From an uncultured Methylophilaceae bacterium (GTDB taxonomy: Bacteria; Pseudomonadota; Gammaproteobacteria; Burkholderiales; Methylophilaceae), in NCBI GenBank assembly GCA_903870165.1, contig CAIQBW010000017.1, positions 1-64,000 on the forward strand: a stretch of 64,000 nucleotides of DNA. The letters run 5' to 3'. The translations under genes and the position numbers were made by a program. The notes under the pieces were generated by a model. The model worked only from the letters and a program-made list of their open reading frames with translations, was not told the DNA's origin and ran no database searches. This document shows, in pieces, positions 18,553 to 28,401 of the stretch. Numbering within the stretch: position 1 is the stretch's first letter; each line of letters begins with the position of its first letter.

Positions 18553-19740
18553 CTAAAGCATTTTTGCAATATGATTTAACAACGCCCTTGCAGATTTTGA
18601 TTTGCTAGATTTAGGTAAGGGATGTATTCCTTGATCATCTAAAAGCGTTAGTGTGCTTTCATCTTTCCCCAAAGCCTCGCTTGCGAGGTTGGCTGCAATT
18701 AGCGGAATGTTTTTGCGTTGGCGCTTTTCTTCAGCCTGCGCTAATAGATTCTCACTCTCCGCGGCAAAGCCCACGCAAAATGGCGCATGGGGCATTGCGG
18801 CCACTTTAGCCAAAATATCCTCATTTGGGATGAGTTCAATATTGAGCGAAGCATTACTTTTCTTAATTTTCTCAGCGCTTGGGTTTGCCACGCGGTAATC
18901 GGCAACAGCTGCCACGCTGATGAAAACATCTTGATTGCTAATGTTTGCTATCACTGCATTGAGCATTTCCGCGCCACTTTCGACAGCGATGATCTTTGCT
19001 AAGTCTGGTGCGGCCAAATTGGTTGGGCCACTCACTAAAGTCACATCAGCCCCCATTTCAATCGCTGCCTCAGCAATGCTATAGCCCATTTTCCCTGAGC
19101 TTAAATTGGTAATCGCGCGAACAGGGTCTATTTTTTCAATTGTTGGACCTGCGGTAATTAATACGCGCTTACCAGCGAAAGGTTTTGCGGGCAATTCTGC
19201 ATTCAGGCTTGATAGTAACTTGGCGAATAAATCCTCTGGTTCTAGCATCCGACCTAAGCCCGTTTCACCACAAGCCTGCACGCCACTATCGGGGCCTAAC
19301 ATCATCACACCATCTTTTAATAGCTGAGCCACGTTGCGCTGGGTTGCTGGGCTTTCCCACATTTGCTTATTCATTGCTGGTGCAACCAATAAGGGACAGT
19401 TACGCGCTAAGCACATGGTTGAGAGCAAATCATCTGCATTGCCGTGCACTAACTTCGCCATAAAGTCTGCACTCGCTGGCGCAACTAAAATCGCATCTGC
19501 CTCACGGCTTAGCTCAATATGTGGCATTCCATTGGCAATGCTCGCATCCCACATTTTGGTATGCACAGCTCGGCCAGAAAGTGCTTGCATCGTAATTGGC
19601 GTAATAAATTGACACGCAGCATCAGTCATCACAACCTGAACGGTAATGCCTTCCTTCACCAATACCCGCACTAATTCTGCCGCTTTATAAGCTGCAATTC
19701 CGCCGGTAATCCCTAATACTAAGTGTTTGATTTTTTGCAT
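18553..19740 (-). CDS. coaBC: Phosphopantothenoylcysteine decarboxylase / synthetase
   Basis: The 395-residue fusion enzyme makes 4'-phosphopantetheine for coenzyme A in two steps. The N-terminal FMN-dependent CoaC half (about 1-185) has [17 protein letters not shown], the histidine of [11 protein letters not shown], the AMNKQMW motif and the cysteine of [10 protein letters not shown]. The CoaB half has [18 protein letters not shown]. Both active sites look complete. The ATG at 19740 faces the leader of the MgtC-family gene. Confidence 0.97.
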   Translation of the reverse strand: MQKIKHLVLGITGGIAAYKAAELVRVLVKEGITVQVVMTDAACQFITPITMQALSGRAVHTKMWDASIANGMPHIELSREADAILVAPASADFMAKLVHGNADDLLSTMCLARNCPLLVAPAMNKQMWESPATQRNVAQLLKDGVMMLGPDSGVQACGETGLGRMLEPEDLFAKLLSSLNAELPAKPFAGKRVLITAGPTIEKIDPVRAITNLSSGKMGYSIAEAAIEMGADVTLVSGPTNLAAPDLAKIIAVESGAEMLNAVIANISNQDVFISVAAVADYRVANPSAEKIKKSNASLNIELIPNEDILAKVAAMPHAPFCVGFAAESENLLAQAEEKRQRKNIPLIAANLASEALGKDESTLTLLDDQGIHPLPKSSKSKSARALLNHIAKML

Positions 19741-19746
19741 GGGTTT

Positions 19747-19775
19747 TTGAAACTAAATAATGCTTTCATTTTAAT
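19747..19775 (+). promoter_or_regulatory. Predicted promoter of the MgtC-family gene
   Basis: TTGAAA at 19747-19752 and TTTAAT at 19770-19775 are 17 bases apart. Transcription would start near 19782 and give a leader of about 180 bases that contains a tiny ORF. Predicted by eye. Confidence 0.45.
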
Positions 19776-19810
19776 ATGAATTTGCGTTCCACGACACATA
19801 AAAGGAGGTG

Positions 19811-19840
19811 ATGATGGCTATGAGGCATCTGGCCTGGTGA
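19811..19840 (+). CDS. Candidate leader peptide (9 codons or fewer)
   Basis: The reading MMAMRHLAW followed by TGA stands right behind AAAGGAGGTG, one of the strongest possible Shine-Dalgarno sequences. The second ATG (19814) has the best spacing. It lies in the long leader of an MgtC/DUF4010 gene. Bacterial mgtC and mgtA leaders elsewhere use short ORFs for control, so a similar role is conceivable. The match to the anti-SD could instead be a ribosome-sequestering site. Too short to judge by composition. Confidence 0.35.
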   Translation: MMAMRHLAW

Positions 19841-19963
19841 CGAACGCCTGTGCTTGACCATTTTATTATTGATGAAAATGAGACAATCTCTTTCGCTGTG
19901 CGAGGGTTGTTGTAAACTCCTATTCAATGAGTATGTTTAAGGTTCCAAAAAGTGGTAATAAAC

Positions 19964-21217
19964 ATGATGGATAACACGGTATTGCTTAATTTAGGCGTGG
20001 CGCTTGGCATTGGTTTGCTAGTTGGGGCTGAGCGTGAGCGTAGCAAAAATAACGTGCAGACGCCTAATGGACAGGCAGATAACACATTGGCGGGAATCCG
20101 CACTTTTACCATTGCCTCAATGCTTGGCGCGATTACTTCTTGGATGAACTTCTGGTTGCTCTTTGCTGCATTGGTTTGTGTGGCTATGTTTGCAGCCGTA
20201 GCTTTTTATGTGCGCCGTGATGAGCGCTTGGGTCTTACCACTGAGATTTCACTTTTATTTACGGTGATATTGGGCGCGCTAGCGATGACCACCCCCATAT
20301 TAGCTGCCAGCCTTGCTGTTTGTGCGGCTATTTTGCTCGCAGCCAAAGAGCCAATTCACGGCTTTGTGCTTGGGGTGGTGACGCGAGAAGAACTAAACGA
20401 CTTTTTGATTCTGGCAGGCGCTACGCTAATTATCCTACCCTTAATGCCGAATACTGTAATGGGTCCGTTTCATGCAATAAATCCTCGCAATTTATGGGTG
20501 GTTGTCATTTTGGTGATGGCGATAGGCGCTTTTGGTCATTTGGCTCTTCGCATTATTGGCGGGCGTATTGGCTTGCCATTAGTGGGGATGGTGTCAGGTT
20601 TTATTTCTAGTATCGCTACTATTAGTGCGATGGGACATCGCTCACGCGAAACCCCAGCTTTGCTTAGTTCTGCTGTTGCGGGTGCGGTTTTATCGAGCTT
20701 TTCAACAATTTTGCAAATCACCTTAATTTTGGCCACGATTAGTCAGCCAACTTTACAGGCATTGATCATGCCATTGATGTTTGGCGGCATCGCAACCTTG
20801 CTATGTGGTGGGGCTTTAACTTTGAATGCACTTCACCATCCTGTTTCTGACGCTAATAAAGTGAGTCAATCCTTTAGCGTAAAGACCGCATTTTTTCTGG
20901 CGGGGCTTATTGCTGTCGTGCTTATTATTTCAGCGGGGCTCAATCAATGGTTTGGTCAAGCTGGATTGGTAATAGGTTCGGCAATTGTCGGATTGGTTGA
21001 TGCACATGCTCCTACCGTATCAGTCGCTTCGTTTGTGGCGAATCATCAAATCTTAGCAACTGATGCGGCTTTGCCTATTTTGGCCGCTTTTTCACTTAAT
21101 GCAATTTCTAAAGCGATAACTGCGGTTGCCAGTGGTGGTAAAGTATTTGCTTGGCAAGTAGTGCCAAGCTTGGTGATACAAGTGACAGCAGTCTGGATGG
21201 GTTGGTTGTTGTTTTAA
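19964..21217 (+). CDS. MgtC/SapB-DUF4010 family membrane protein
   Basis: From the ATG at 19964 the protein has 417 residues and about twelve membrane segments. The N-terminal domain has the MgtC/SapB pattern (GVALGIGLLVGAERER, then LAGIRTFTIASMLGAI), and the rest is DUF4010-like. Substrate unknown; MgtC relatives act in low-magnesium survival. A GTG at 19952 is an alternative start. Neither has a strong ribosome binding site, in contrast to the tiny upstream ORF. It is separated by 24 bases from cstA. Confidence 0.85.
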   Translation: MMDNTVLLNLGVALGIGLLVGAERERSKNNVQTPNGQADNTLAGIRTFTIASMLGAITSWMNFWLLFAALVCVAMFAAVAFYVRRDERLGLTTEISLLFTVILGALAMTTPILAASLAVCAAILLAAKEPIHGFVLGVVTREELNDFLILAGATLIILPLMPNTVMGPFHAINPRNLWVVVILVMAIGAFGHLALRIIGGRIGLPLVGMVSGFISSIATISAMGHRSRETPALLSSAVAGAVLSSFSTILQITLILATISQPTLQALIMPLMFGGIATLLCGGALTLNALHHPVSDANKVSQSFSVKTAFFLAGLIAVVLIISAGLNQWFGQAGLVIGSAIVGLVDAHAPTVSVASFVANHQILATDAALPILAAFSLNAISKAITAVASGGKVFAWQVVPSLVIQVTAVWMGWLLF

Positions 21218-21241
21218 TGGTTTTTATAAAAGTGGATAACA

Positions 21242-23296
21242 ATGCGCAATAAATTAACAAAAAATTTTATTTGGGCCTTGGTTGCTTTGCTTGGTGCGGG
21301 TGCCGTTGGCGGTATTGCGCTTAATCGTGGTGAAAGCATCAATGCACTTTGGTTTATTACCGCTGCGCTTTGCGTGTATGCGATTGCTTATCGTTTTTAC
21401 GGGGCTTGGTTGGCGACTAAAGTTTTGTTGGTGGATGAAACTCGCGCAACGCCTGCTGAGCGCTTGGACAATGGACGAGACTTTATTCCCACCAATAAAT
21501 GGATAGTATTTGGGCACCACTTTGCTGCAATTGCAGGACCGGGACCTTTGGTTGGCCCTACGCTTGCCGCGCAGTTTGGCTATTTGCCGGGTACCCTTTG
21601 GATTCTCTTTGGTGCAGTGCTTGGTGGTTGTGTGCAGGATATGGTGACGCTATTTTTCTCAGTACGTCGCAATGGCCGTAGCTTGGGCCAGATGGCGCGT
21701 GATGAAATTGGTCCGGTTGGTGGCGCTGCTGCGCTAGTGGGCACTTTTGCGATTATGATTATTTTGATTGCCGTGCTTGGGTTGGTGGTGGTTAACGCCA
21801 TGAAGCATAGCCCTTGGGCGACTTCCACCGTCGCGGCAACCATACCCATCGCCATGATTGTTGGGCTTTATATGCGTCACATTCGTGTGGGGCAAGTGCT
21901 AGAAGCTTCAGCGCTAGGTGTGTCTTTGCTCCTCTTAGCGGTGATGAGTGGTGGCTGGATAGATCATCATCCAATCTTACGTGTTTTATTCGACCATGAA
22001 GGCTTAACGCTAGCTTGGTGGGTCATTGCCTATGGCTTTGCGGCGGCGATTATGCCTGTTTGGCTATTACTTGCCCCGCGGGATTATCTTTCTACTTTCA
22101 TGAAGCTTGGTACCATTATTTTGCTTACCGTGGCGATATTAACTCTCCATCCGCAAATTAAGATGCCAGCTTTGACACAGTTTATAGATGGCACGGGCCC
22201 AATTTTTGGCGGCACCCTATTCCCATTTGTATTTATTACTATCGCTTGTGGCGCGATTTCTGGCTTCCACGCTTTGATTTCATCAGGCACAACACCTAAG
22301 TTGCTCACCAATGAACGCGATATTCGCATGATAGGTTACGGTGGTATGTTGCTTGAATCTTTCGTTGCTATCATGGCCTTGATAGCAGCCACTGTGCTTG
22401 ATCCTGGCGTATTTTTTGCAATTAACAGTCCAGCAGGAGTAGTGGGTAAGGAGGCCGCAGATGCGGTTGCCATGATTTCATCTTGGGGTTTCCCAGTAAC
22501 CGTGAAGCAAATGAATATCCTTGCGAGCAACATGGGCGAAGCCTCTTTGTTTGCGCGTACTGGTGGGGCACCTAGCTTGGCGGTTGGCATGGCCAGTATT
22601 TTTGGCAGTTTGTTCGGCAAGAGTTTATTGGCGATGTGGTATCACTTTGCGATAATGTTTGAAGCGATTTTTATCCTCACGACTTTAGATGCTGGAACGC
22701 GTGTTGGTCGGTTTATGTTGCAGGATATGCTGGGTAATGTTTGGCCAAAAATGGCGCTTACTTCTTGGTGGCCTTCTGTGCTAATCAGCAGTGCGCTGGT
22801 GGTCGCTGGTTGGGGGTATTTCTTGTATATCGGCGTGATTGACCCCAACGGTGGCGTCAATATTTTATGGCCATTATTTGGGATTGCTAACCAAATGCTT
22901 GCTGCAATTGCCTTGTCTGTGGGTACTGGAATTCTAGTGAAATCAGGTAAGTTGAAATTTGCATGGGTAACAGGCTTGCCTTTGTTATGGCTGATAGTAA
23001 TTACTAGCACAGCGGCATGGGAAAAGATTACAAGCAGTGATATTCGCGTGGGATTTTTTGCCGCCGCAAACGACATGGCAGCGAAGTTAGCTGCTGGCAC
23101 ATTGCCGCCAGAAAAGGCTGCAGTTGCAACGCAACTCATTTTTAATCAGCATTTAGATGCTTGGCTCACTTTGTTTTTTGTGGTGGTGCTTTGGGTGGTT
23201 GTTTTGGATATGTTGCGCGTTGTGGTGCAATCTTATTTCAAAAAAGCGGTCCTACCTTCATCCGAAGTTGCTTATCAAAAGTCATGCATTGAGTAA
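21242..23296 (+). CDS. cstA: CstA family carbon starvation / pyruvate transporter
   Basis: The 684-residue membrane protein has the CstA signatures (FGHHFAAIAGPGPLVGPTLA, then GCVQDMVTLFFSVRRNGRS; ACGAISGFHALISSGTT). Studied members (CstA, BtsT) take up pyruvate with protons, and peptides were suggested earlier. Uptake here is inferred to be of pyruvate or a small relative. The YbdD-like gene downstream is its usual partner. Confidence 0.93.
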   Translation: MRNKLTKNFIWALVALLGAGAVGGIALNRGESINALWFITAALCVYAIAYRFYGAWLATKVLLVDETRATPAERLDNGRDFIPTNKWIVFGHHFAAIAGPGPLVGPTLAAQFGYLPGTLWILFGAVLGGCVQDMVTLFFSVRRNGRSLGQMARDEIGPVGGAAALVGTFAIMIILIAVLGLVVVNAMKHSPWATSTVAATIPIAMIVGLYMRHIRVGQVLEASALGVSLLLLAVMSGGWIDHHPILRVLFDHEGLTLAWWVIAYGFAAAIMPVWLLLAPRDYLSTFMKLGTIILLTVAILTLHPQIKMPALTQFIDGTGPIFGGTLFPFVFITIACGAISGFHALISSGTTPKLLTNERDIRMIGYGGMLLESFVAIMALIAATVLDPGVFFAINSPAGVVGKEAADAVAMISSWGFPVTVKQMNILASNMGEASLFARTGGAPSLAVGMASIFGSLFGKSLLAMWYHFAIMFEAIFILTTLDAGTRVGRFMLQDMLGNVWPKMALTSWWPSVLISSALVVAGWGYFLYIGVIDPNGGVNILWPLFGIANQMLAAIALSVGTGILVKSGKLKFAWVTGLPLLWLIVITSTAAWEKITSSDIRVGFFAAANDMAAKLAAGTLPPEKAAVATQLIFNQHLDAWLTLFFVVVLWVVVLDMLRVVVQSYFKKAVLPSSEVAYQKSCIE

Positions 23297-23327
23297 GTAT
23301 TAAATTTTTAACTAGAGGATTGTTTAT

Positions 23328-23627
23328 ATGGCAACAGGTGTGATTATTCAAAACCCAAAAAATGGCTTAACGCGTATGGGCTATTTTGGTTTTAGTTGGA
23401 CATATTTATTGTTTGGTTGGTGGGTGCCGTTAATTCGTGGTGAGTTAGGGGTTGCTGCACTTCATTTTCTTTTTACTTTGTGTACTTTTGGCCTATGGCA
23501 GTTAATCGTAGCGTTTTTGTACAATAAACAATATATGACCAGAATGCTTGAAAAAGGGTATGTATTAAAAGATGAGCCAGCACTGATGGCGCGTGCAAGA
23601 GCTGAGTTGGGTATTGCGGAAATTTAA
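23328..23627 (+). CDS. Small membrane protein of unknown function
   Basis: The 99-residue protein has two hydrophobic stretches (about 20-38 and 42-65, rich in W, F and G), a short N-terminal cytosolic part (IQNPKNGLTRMGYFGFSW) and a charged C-terminal helix (LMARARAELGIAE). It lies 31 bases after cstA and 6 bases before the YbdD-like gene, inside what is normally a two-gene unit. I do not recognise the family with certainty. It may be an accessory of the transporter. Confidence 0.7.
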   Translation: MATGVIIQNPKNGLTRMGYFGFSWTYLLFGWWVPLIRGELGVAALHFLFTLCTFGLWQLIVAFLYNKQYMTRMLEKGYVLKDEPALMARARAELGIAEI

Positions 23628-23633
23628 GCCTTG

Positions 23634-23828
23634 ATGAAAATACTTAAAAATCTTTGGGCAAGAGTACGTCAACTATCTGGTGACGATGCTTATGAGCGCT
23701 ATTTGCAACATTATGCGGAGCATCATCAGTCTTGTCCAAAGGACGAGGCTGAGCTACCACTCAGTAAAGAAGCTTTTTTTAAAGAGTGGCAGGATAAAAA
23801 ATGGACGGGCGTTAAAAGATGCTGCTAA
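23634..23828 (+). CDS. YbdD/YjiX family small protein
   Basis: The 64-residue protein resembles YbdD of E. coli in its middle (DDAYERYLQHYAEHH, then EAFFKEWQDKKW) and ends in the typical RCC. Such genes stand next to cstA or btsT in many bacteria; the function is not known. The ATG at 23634 is used rather than the TTG just before it. Its end overlaps the next gene by 10 bases. Confidence 0.88.
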   Translation: MKILKNLWARVRQLSGDDAYERYLQHYAEHHQSCPKDEAELPLSKEAFFKEWQDKKWTGVKRCC

Positions 23829-24070
23829 GTGCTGCTGATGTTTCGCGTGTGATTGAAATGGCTTGGGAAGACAGAACGCCATTTGAAGCCATTGAATTGC
23901 AGTTTGGCCTTAATCAAGATGGCGTGATTAAGCTAATGCGCAGCCAATTAAAGCTGAGTTCGTTCAAGCTTTGGCGTGAGCGTACCCACGGCCAAACCAC
24001 TAAACATGCTAAGTTGCGCTCACCAGAAGTCTCTCGGCATAAAGCGAGTCACCGAGTAAAACAGTTTTAA
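23819..24070 (+). CDS. TIGR03643/DUF2805 family protein
   Basis: The 83-residue protein has a helix-turn-helix-like core (SRVIEMAWEDRTPFEAIE, LQFGLNQDGVIKLMRSQL) followed by FKLWRERTHGQTTKH and a basic tail. This matches a conserved family without known function. The core suggests nucleic acid binding. It starts within the end of the YbdD-like gene and ends 1 base from the convergent lgt. Confidence 0.82.
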   Translation: MLLSAADVSRVIEMAWEDRTPFEAIELQFGLNQDGVIKLMRSQLKLSSFKLWRERTHGQTTKHAKLRSPEVSRHKASHRVKQF

Positions 24071-24071
24071 C

Positions 24072-24869
24072 TTAAAACGGTTTTAATGCTTGCGCTTTGT
24101 GTTGGTGATAAAAATACATCGCTAAACCAATCACTACCATTGGCAAGCTGAGCCACTGACCCATGCTCAGGCCTAAACTCAAGATTCCTAAATTTGCATC
24201 AGGTTGACGTGTGAACTCTGCTAGGAATCTGAAACTGCCGTAGCCAATTAAGAACACCGCTGAAACGGTGCCTGTTTCACGATGCTTGCTGGAGTATATC
24301 CATAAAATTAAAAACAATAAAACGCCTTCAAGGCCGAACTCATAAAGCTGTGATGGGTGCCGCGGTGTGTTATCGACGCGCGGAAAAATCATTCCCCAGT
24401 TTGCATTGGTTGCACGACCCCAAAGTTCACCATTAATGAAGTTGCCCATGCGGCCAGCACCCAAGCCTATCGGTACAAGCGGTGCGACAAAGTCCATAAT
24501 GCCTAACCAAGATTTTTGATACTTACGACCAAAAAACACCATGGCAACCAATACACCTAAAAAGCCGCCGTGAAAGCTCATGCCACCTTGCCACACGTAA
24601 AGTATTTCTAGAGGGTGCTCGATATAGTAACTCGCTTGGTAAAAGACAACATAGCCAAGACGACCACCAAAAATGACGCCCAACGCACCAAAAAATAAAG
24701 CATCATCCACCATTTCAACTGACCAGCCCCGCCACGTCTGATGAGCTGCACGCCATTTTCCAAGCGTTAAGAATGCCATAAACCCAGCCAAATACATAAG
24801 GCCGTACCAATGAATGCCTATCGGGCCAAGATGGATAGCTATCGGGTCAAATTGCGGGTGTGTAAACAT
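24072..24869 (-). CDS. lgt: Prolipoprotein diacylglyceryl transferase
   Basis: The 265-residue inner membrane enzyme adds diacylglycerol to the lipobox cysteine of prolipoproteins. It has seven expected membrane segments, the MSFHGGFLG segment near residue 100 and the family signature [14 protein letters not shown] at about 139-152 with the essential arginine. The window itself encodes a client lipoprotein (FKBP, 51640-52098). Confidence 0.97.
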   Translation of the reverse strand: MFTHPQFDPIAIHLGPIGIHWYGLMYLAGFMAFLTLGKWRAAHQTWRGWSVEMVDDALFFGALGVIFGGRLGYVVFYQASYYIEHPLEILYVWQGGMSFHGGFLGVLVAMVFFGRKYQKSWLGIMDFVAPLVPIGLGAGRMGNFINGELWGRATNANWGMIFPRVDNTPRHPSQLYEFGLEGVLLFLILWIYSSKHRETGTVSAVFLIGYGSFRFLAEFTRQPDANLGILSLGLSMGQWLSLPMVVIGLAMYFYHQHKAQALKPF

Positions 24870-25032
24870 GCGTTGCAGACAACCTAAATAAATGGATTGC
24901 GCCTATTTTACATCTAAGGAGAAGTTGCGTGGCTGAGATTTGATTCCCATATGCTTTTTAAGGCCATATAACTGATGCCTATTGGGGCTGGGTAGTTTAA
25001 AATTACATTTTTGAATTCTGTTGGATGCTGTC

Positions 25033-26886
25033 ATGCCTGTATATCGTTCACGAACCACCACTCACGGCCGCAATATGGCGGGCGCTCGCGCACTTTGGCG
25101 CGCAACTGGGATGAAGGAGGGTGATTTTGATAAGCCAATTATCGCTGTTGCGAACTCTTTCACTCAGTTTGTACCAGGGCATGTTCACTTAAAAGACATG
25201 GGGCAGTTAGTTGCCCGCGAAATTGAAAAAGCAGGTGGTGTTGCAAAAGAGTTTAATACGATTGCTGTTGATGATGGTATCGCGATGGGCCACAGCGGTA
25301 TGCTTTACAGTCTTCCTAGTCGAGACCTGATTGCCGATAGCGTTGAGTATATGGTGAATGCCCACTGTGCGGATGCGCTGGTGTGTATTTCTAACTGTGA
25401 CAAAATTACGCCGGGTATGTTGATGGCGGCATTGCGTTTGAATATTCCTGTGGTGTTTGTTTCGGGCGGCCCTATGGAAGCAGGTAAAGTTAACTGGCAA
25501 GGTAATGCCCACAAGCTAGATTTAGTTGATGCTATGGTGGCGGCGGCTGACAGCAAGGTCTCTGATGCAGAGTCTGAAGCAATTGAGCGCTCCGCTTGCC
25601 CGACTTGTGGTTCTTGCTCAGGCATGTTTACTGCTAACTCAATGAACTGTTTGACTGAAGCGCTAGGTTTAAGCTTGCCTGGCAACGGCTCTACGCTTGC
25701 TACTCACGCTGCACGTAAACAATTATTCTTAAACGCTGGTCGCTTAATTGTGGACATCACTAAGCGTTATTACGAACAAGATGATGCAAGCGTATTGCCT
25801 CGCTCAATTGCAAACTTTAAAGCGTTTGAAAACGCTATGAGTTTAGATGTGGCGATGGGCGGTTCGACGAACACGGTATTACATTTATTGGCCGCAGCGC
25901 ATGAAGCTGGTGTGGATTTCACCATGAAAGACATTGATCGTATTTCTCGTGGCGTGCCATGTGTATGTAAAGTAGCGCCGGCAACACCAAAATACCACAT
26001 GGAGGACGTACACCGTGCGGGTGGTGTAATGGGCATTTTGGGTGAGCTTGACCGTGCTGGCGTGATTCACCGTGATACGCCTGTGGTACATGCGCCAACG
26101 ATGGGTGATGCTTTAGACCAATGGGATGTGATGAAATCTGGCAACGAAGAAGCGAAAAAATTGTTTTTGGCCGCGCCGGGGGGGGTCGCAACGACCATCG
26201 CGTTTAGTCAATCCATGCTTTGGCCTGCGTTAGATACAGATAGAACTGAAGGCTGTATCCGTGATAAATCCCATGCTTATTCGCAAGATGGCGGCTTAGC
26301 AGTGCTTTATGGCAATATTGCCCTAGATGGCTGTATTGTTAAAACCGCAGGGGTGGATGACAGTATTTTGAAATTCACTGGCCGTGCTCGTATTTTTGAA
26401 TCGCAAGATGATTCAGTTGCAGCGATTTTAAATGATGAAATCGTGGCGGGTGATGTGGTGGTAATTCGTTACGAAGGTCCACGTGGTGGCCCTGGAATGC
26501 AAGAGATGTTGTACCCAACCTCTTACCTTAAGTCTAAAGGCTTGGGTAAAGAGTGTGCCTTGCTAACCGACGGTCGATTCTCTGGCGGCACATCAGGCTT
26601 GAGTATCGGACATGCCTCGCCGGAGGCCGCTGAAGGAGGTGCTATTGGTTTGGTTGAAGAGGGCGATACCATTGAAATTGATATTCCAAACCGTACGATT
26701 AATCTCAAAATAGATGATGCAACTTTAGCGAAACGTCGTGCTGCGATGGAAGCTAAAGGAGCGAAAGCTTGGAAGCCAGCAAGCCGCGAGCGTGTTGTTT
26801 CACCAGCCCTTCGTGCTTATGCAGCGATGAGCACCTCTGCAGCAAAAGGCGCAGTTCGTGATGTGTCGCAAATCGAGAAGAAATAA
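25033..26886 (+). CDS. ilvD: Dihydroxy-acid dehydratase
   Basis: The ATG at 25033 gives [20 protein letters not shown], the normal family start, and 617 residues; a TTG 12 bases upstream is rejected. The enzyme makes the 2-keto acids for valine and isoleucine and needs an iron-sulfur cluster. Cluster cysteines are seen in [12 protein letters not shown] and [14 protein letters not shown], and the C-terminal [15 protein letters not shown] is typical. The gene is followed after 8 bases by a sugar-phosphate epimerase gene. Confidence 0.98.
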   Translation: MPVYRSRTTTHGRNMAGARALWRATGMKEGDFDKPIIAVANSFTQFVPGHVHLKDMGQLVAREIEKAGGVAKEFNTIAVDDGIAMGHSGMLYSLPSRDLIADSVEYMVNAHCADALVCISNCDKITPGMLMAALRLNIPVVFVSGGPMEAGKVNWQGNAHKLDLVDAMVAAADSKVSDAESEAIERSACPTCGSCSGMFTANSMNCLTEALGLSLPGNGSTLATHAARKQLFLNAGRLIVDITKRYYEQDDASVLPRSIANFKAFENAMSLDVAMGGSTNTVLHLLAAAHEAGVDFTMKDIDRISRGVPCVCKVAPATPKYHMEDVHRAGGVMGILGELDRAGVIHRDTPVVHAPTMGDALDQWDVMKSGNEEAKKLFLAAPGGVATTIAFSQSMLWPALDTDRTEGCIRDKSHAYSQDGGLAVLYGNIALDGCIVKTAGVDDSILKFTGRARIFESQDDSVAAILNDEIVAGDVVVIRYEGPRGGPGMQEMLYPTSYLKSKGLGKECALLTDGRFSGGTSGLSIGHASPEAAEGGAIGLVEEGDTIEIDIPNRTINLKIDDATLAKRRAAMEAKGAKAWKPASRERVVSPALRAYAAMSTSAAKGAVRDVSQIEKK

Positions 26887-26894
26887 GGGTAGTT

Positions 26895-27818
26895 ATGATT
26901 CATACGTCAGCAGCTAAAAATAAACTAGGGGTGGGTGTTGGCATTGTTCAGTACGAAGACGAACATGGCTTGCAGTTTTTATCCATAGAAAATAACCATG
27001 CAACTGCCACCATTGCGATGCAAGGCGGTCATGTAATGCATTGGCAACCCAAAGCGGCTACACAACCTGTGTTGTGGCTTTCAAGTAATGCGCGCTTCAC
27101 CAAAGGGCGTTCGATTCGAGGTGGTATTCCTATTTGTTGGCCTTGGTTTGGCGCTCACCCAACTGATAGTAGTTATTGCCCGCATGGTTTTGCACGAGTT
27201 ATTCCTTGGAAGGTTCTGCAAACAAGTACCTTAGCAAATGGTGCAACGCGTATATTGCTTGAAATGACCCATACGGACGTTACTAGAAAACAATTGTCTT
27301 ACGACTATCGTTTTGTGTTGGCTATTAATATTGGCGAGACTTTGCGCTTGGAAATGATGACCACTAATTTAGCGAGTCATCCATTTATGATTGGTGAGGC
27401 ATTCCATACCTATTTTAATGTGAGTGATGTTGAGGGTGTTCAGGTCACAGGGTTGGAAAATCTAGTGTTCTCCGACAAAGTGGCGGGTTACGAACGCAAC
27501 ATTCAACATGGCCCAGTCAAGTTTAATAGTGAGTTCGACCGTGTGTTTATAAATAGTCGTCGTGATATTGTGATTCATGATGTTGCTTATTCACGCAAAA
27601 TTCGTGTGACGAAATCCTGTAGTCATACCACGATTATTTGGACGCCTTGGGGTGAAAAGGCCGAACAAATGGCTGATATGGGCGCTAAGAATGAATGGCG
27701 CAAGATGATTTGTGTTGAGTCAGCTAATGCGATGGAAAATAGCGTCACGATTTATCCAAATGAGACGCATACGATGGTGACTGAATATAGCTTGGAAGCC
27801 TTGAACGAAAGCAAATAG
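26895..27818 (+). CDS. D-hexose-6-phosphate mutarotase (YeaD type)
   Basis: The 307-residue protein is an aldose 1-epimerase family member. It has RGGIPICWPWFGAHP, PHGFAR, and EAFHTYFNVSDV with the expected histidine and a C-terminal glutamate (CVESANA). It should interconvert alpha and beta forms of glucose-6-phosphate or similar. The link to ilvD is only by position. Confidence 0.9.
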   Translation: MIHTSAAKNKLGVGVGIVQYEDEHGLQFLSIENNHATATIAMQGGHVMHWQPKAATQPVLWLSSNARFTKGRSIRGGIPICWPWFGAHPTDSSYCPHGFARVIPWKVLQTSTLANGATRILLEMTHTDVTRKQLSYDYRFVLAINIGETLRLEMMTTNLASHPFMIGEAFHTYFNVSDVEGVQVTGLENLVFSDKVAGYERNIQHGPVKFNSEFDRVFINSRRDIVIHDVAYSRKIRVTKSCSHTTIIWTPWGEKAEQMADMGAKNEWRKMICVESANAMENSVTIYPNETHTMVTEYSLEALNESK

Positions 27819-27922
27819 TGTTTGTTAGGTTTTTGGATGTCAACGTAAGCTTGGGTTGTGACGTTAGATAATTGCCCACCATGAACCATGATGCCAAATT
27901 GTTAATAAATGTATAAAATCTT

Positions 27923-27951
27923 TTCAAAATACTTGAAATATTGAGTATGAT
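27923..27951 (+). promoter_or_regulatory. Predicted promoter of the cytochrome c gene
   Basis: TTCAAA at 27923-27928 and TATGAT at 27946-27951 are separated by 17 bases, about 55 bases before the start codon. The 188-base gap before the gene holds nothing else that I can identify. Confidence 0.45.
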
Positions 27952-28006
27952 TATAAGTGGCAGTAGTTATAGGCTTTTCAAAGTTAATTGAAATTAGGAG
28001 ATAAGC

Positions 28007-28324
28007 ATGAAAGCATTATTATTATCAGTTGCTGCTGCAGGTTCATTGATGCTAGCTGGTCAAGCTAGTGCAGATGACGCTGCAAAAGCATTGGCTCAAA
28101 AAAGCGGCTGTTTAGCATGTCACTCTGTTGAAGCAAAAGTAGTTGGCCCAGCATACAAAGATGTTGCTGCTAAATACAAAGGCAAAGACATGGAAGCTAA
28201 GCTTGTTGAGAAAGTTAAAAAAGGCGGTAGCGGTGTTTGGGGTCCAATTCCAATGCCAGCAAACAGCCCACAAGTTAAAGATGAAGATATCAAAACTATC
28301 GTTCATTGGGTATTGTCACTTTAA
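28007..28324 (+). CDS. Periplasmic cytochrome c, class I
   Basis: The 105-residue protein has a signal peptide (about 1-22, ending AQ-ASA) and one haem site C35-L-A-C38-H39. M83 in GPIPMPAN is the likely second axial ligand. The mature size of about 83 residues fits the c551/c552 group of small electron carriers. It may pass electrons to a terminal oxidase or, in a methylotroph, from methanol oxidation. The partner is not shown. A ribosome binding site AGGAG precedes the ATG. Confidence 0.93.
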   Translation: MKALLLSVAAAGSLMLAGQASADDAAKALAQKSGCLACHSVEAKVVGPAYKDVAAKYKGKDMEAKLVEKVKKGGSGVWGPIPMPANSPQVKDEDIKTIVHWVLSL

Positions 28325-28351
28325 TCTATCAACCATAGGTTAAGTAAGAAT

Positions 28352-28383
28352 AAAAAAAGCCAGTTCAAAAGACTGGCTTTTTT
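28352..28383. terminator. Bidirectional terminator between cytochrome c and permease genes
   Basis: GCCAGT (28359-28364) and ACTGGC (28372-28377) close a TCAAAAG loop, with seven A on the left and six T on the right. It serves the convergent cytochrome and permease genes. Confidence 0.9.
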
Positions 28384-28401
28384 GTTGTCAAAATCCTTGT
28401 T

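Noticed and set aside
19801-19860. Fluoride or manganese riboswitch in the MgtC-family leader
   Set aside because: The conserved cores of those riboswitches are not present; only scattered G-rich similarity is seen.
22642-23139. 165-codon minus-strand ORF inside cstA
   Set aside because: Antisense shadow of a membrane protein gene; no start signal or homology pattern.
24917-24940. Four-codon ORF (GTG GCT GAG ATT TGA) behind AAGGAGAAG upstream of ilvD, considered as an attenuator peptide
   Set aside because: It is too short, holds only one branched-chain codon, and no terminator/antiterminator pair follows.
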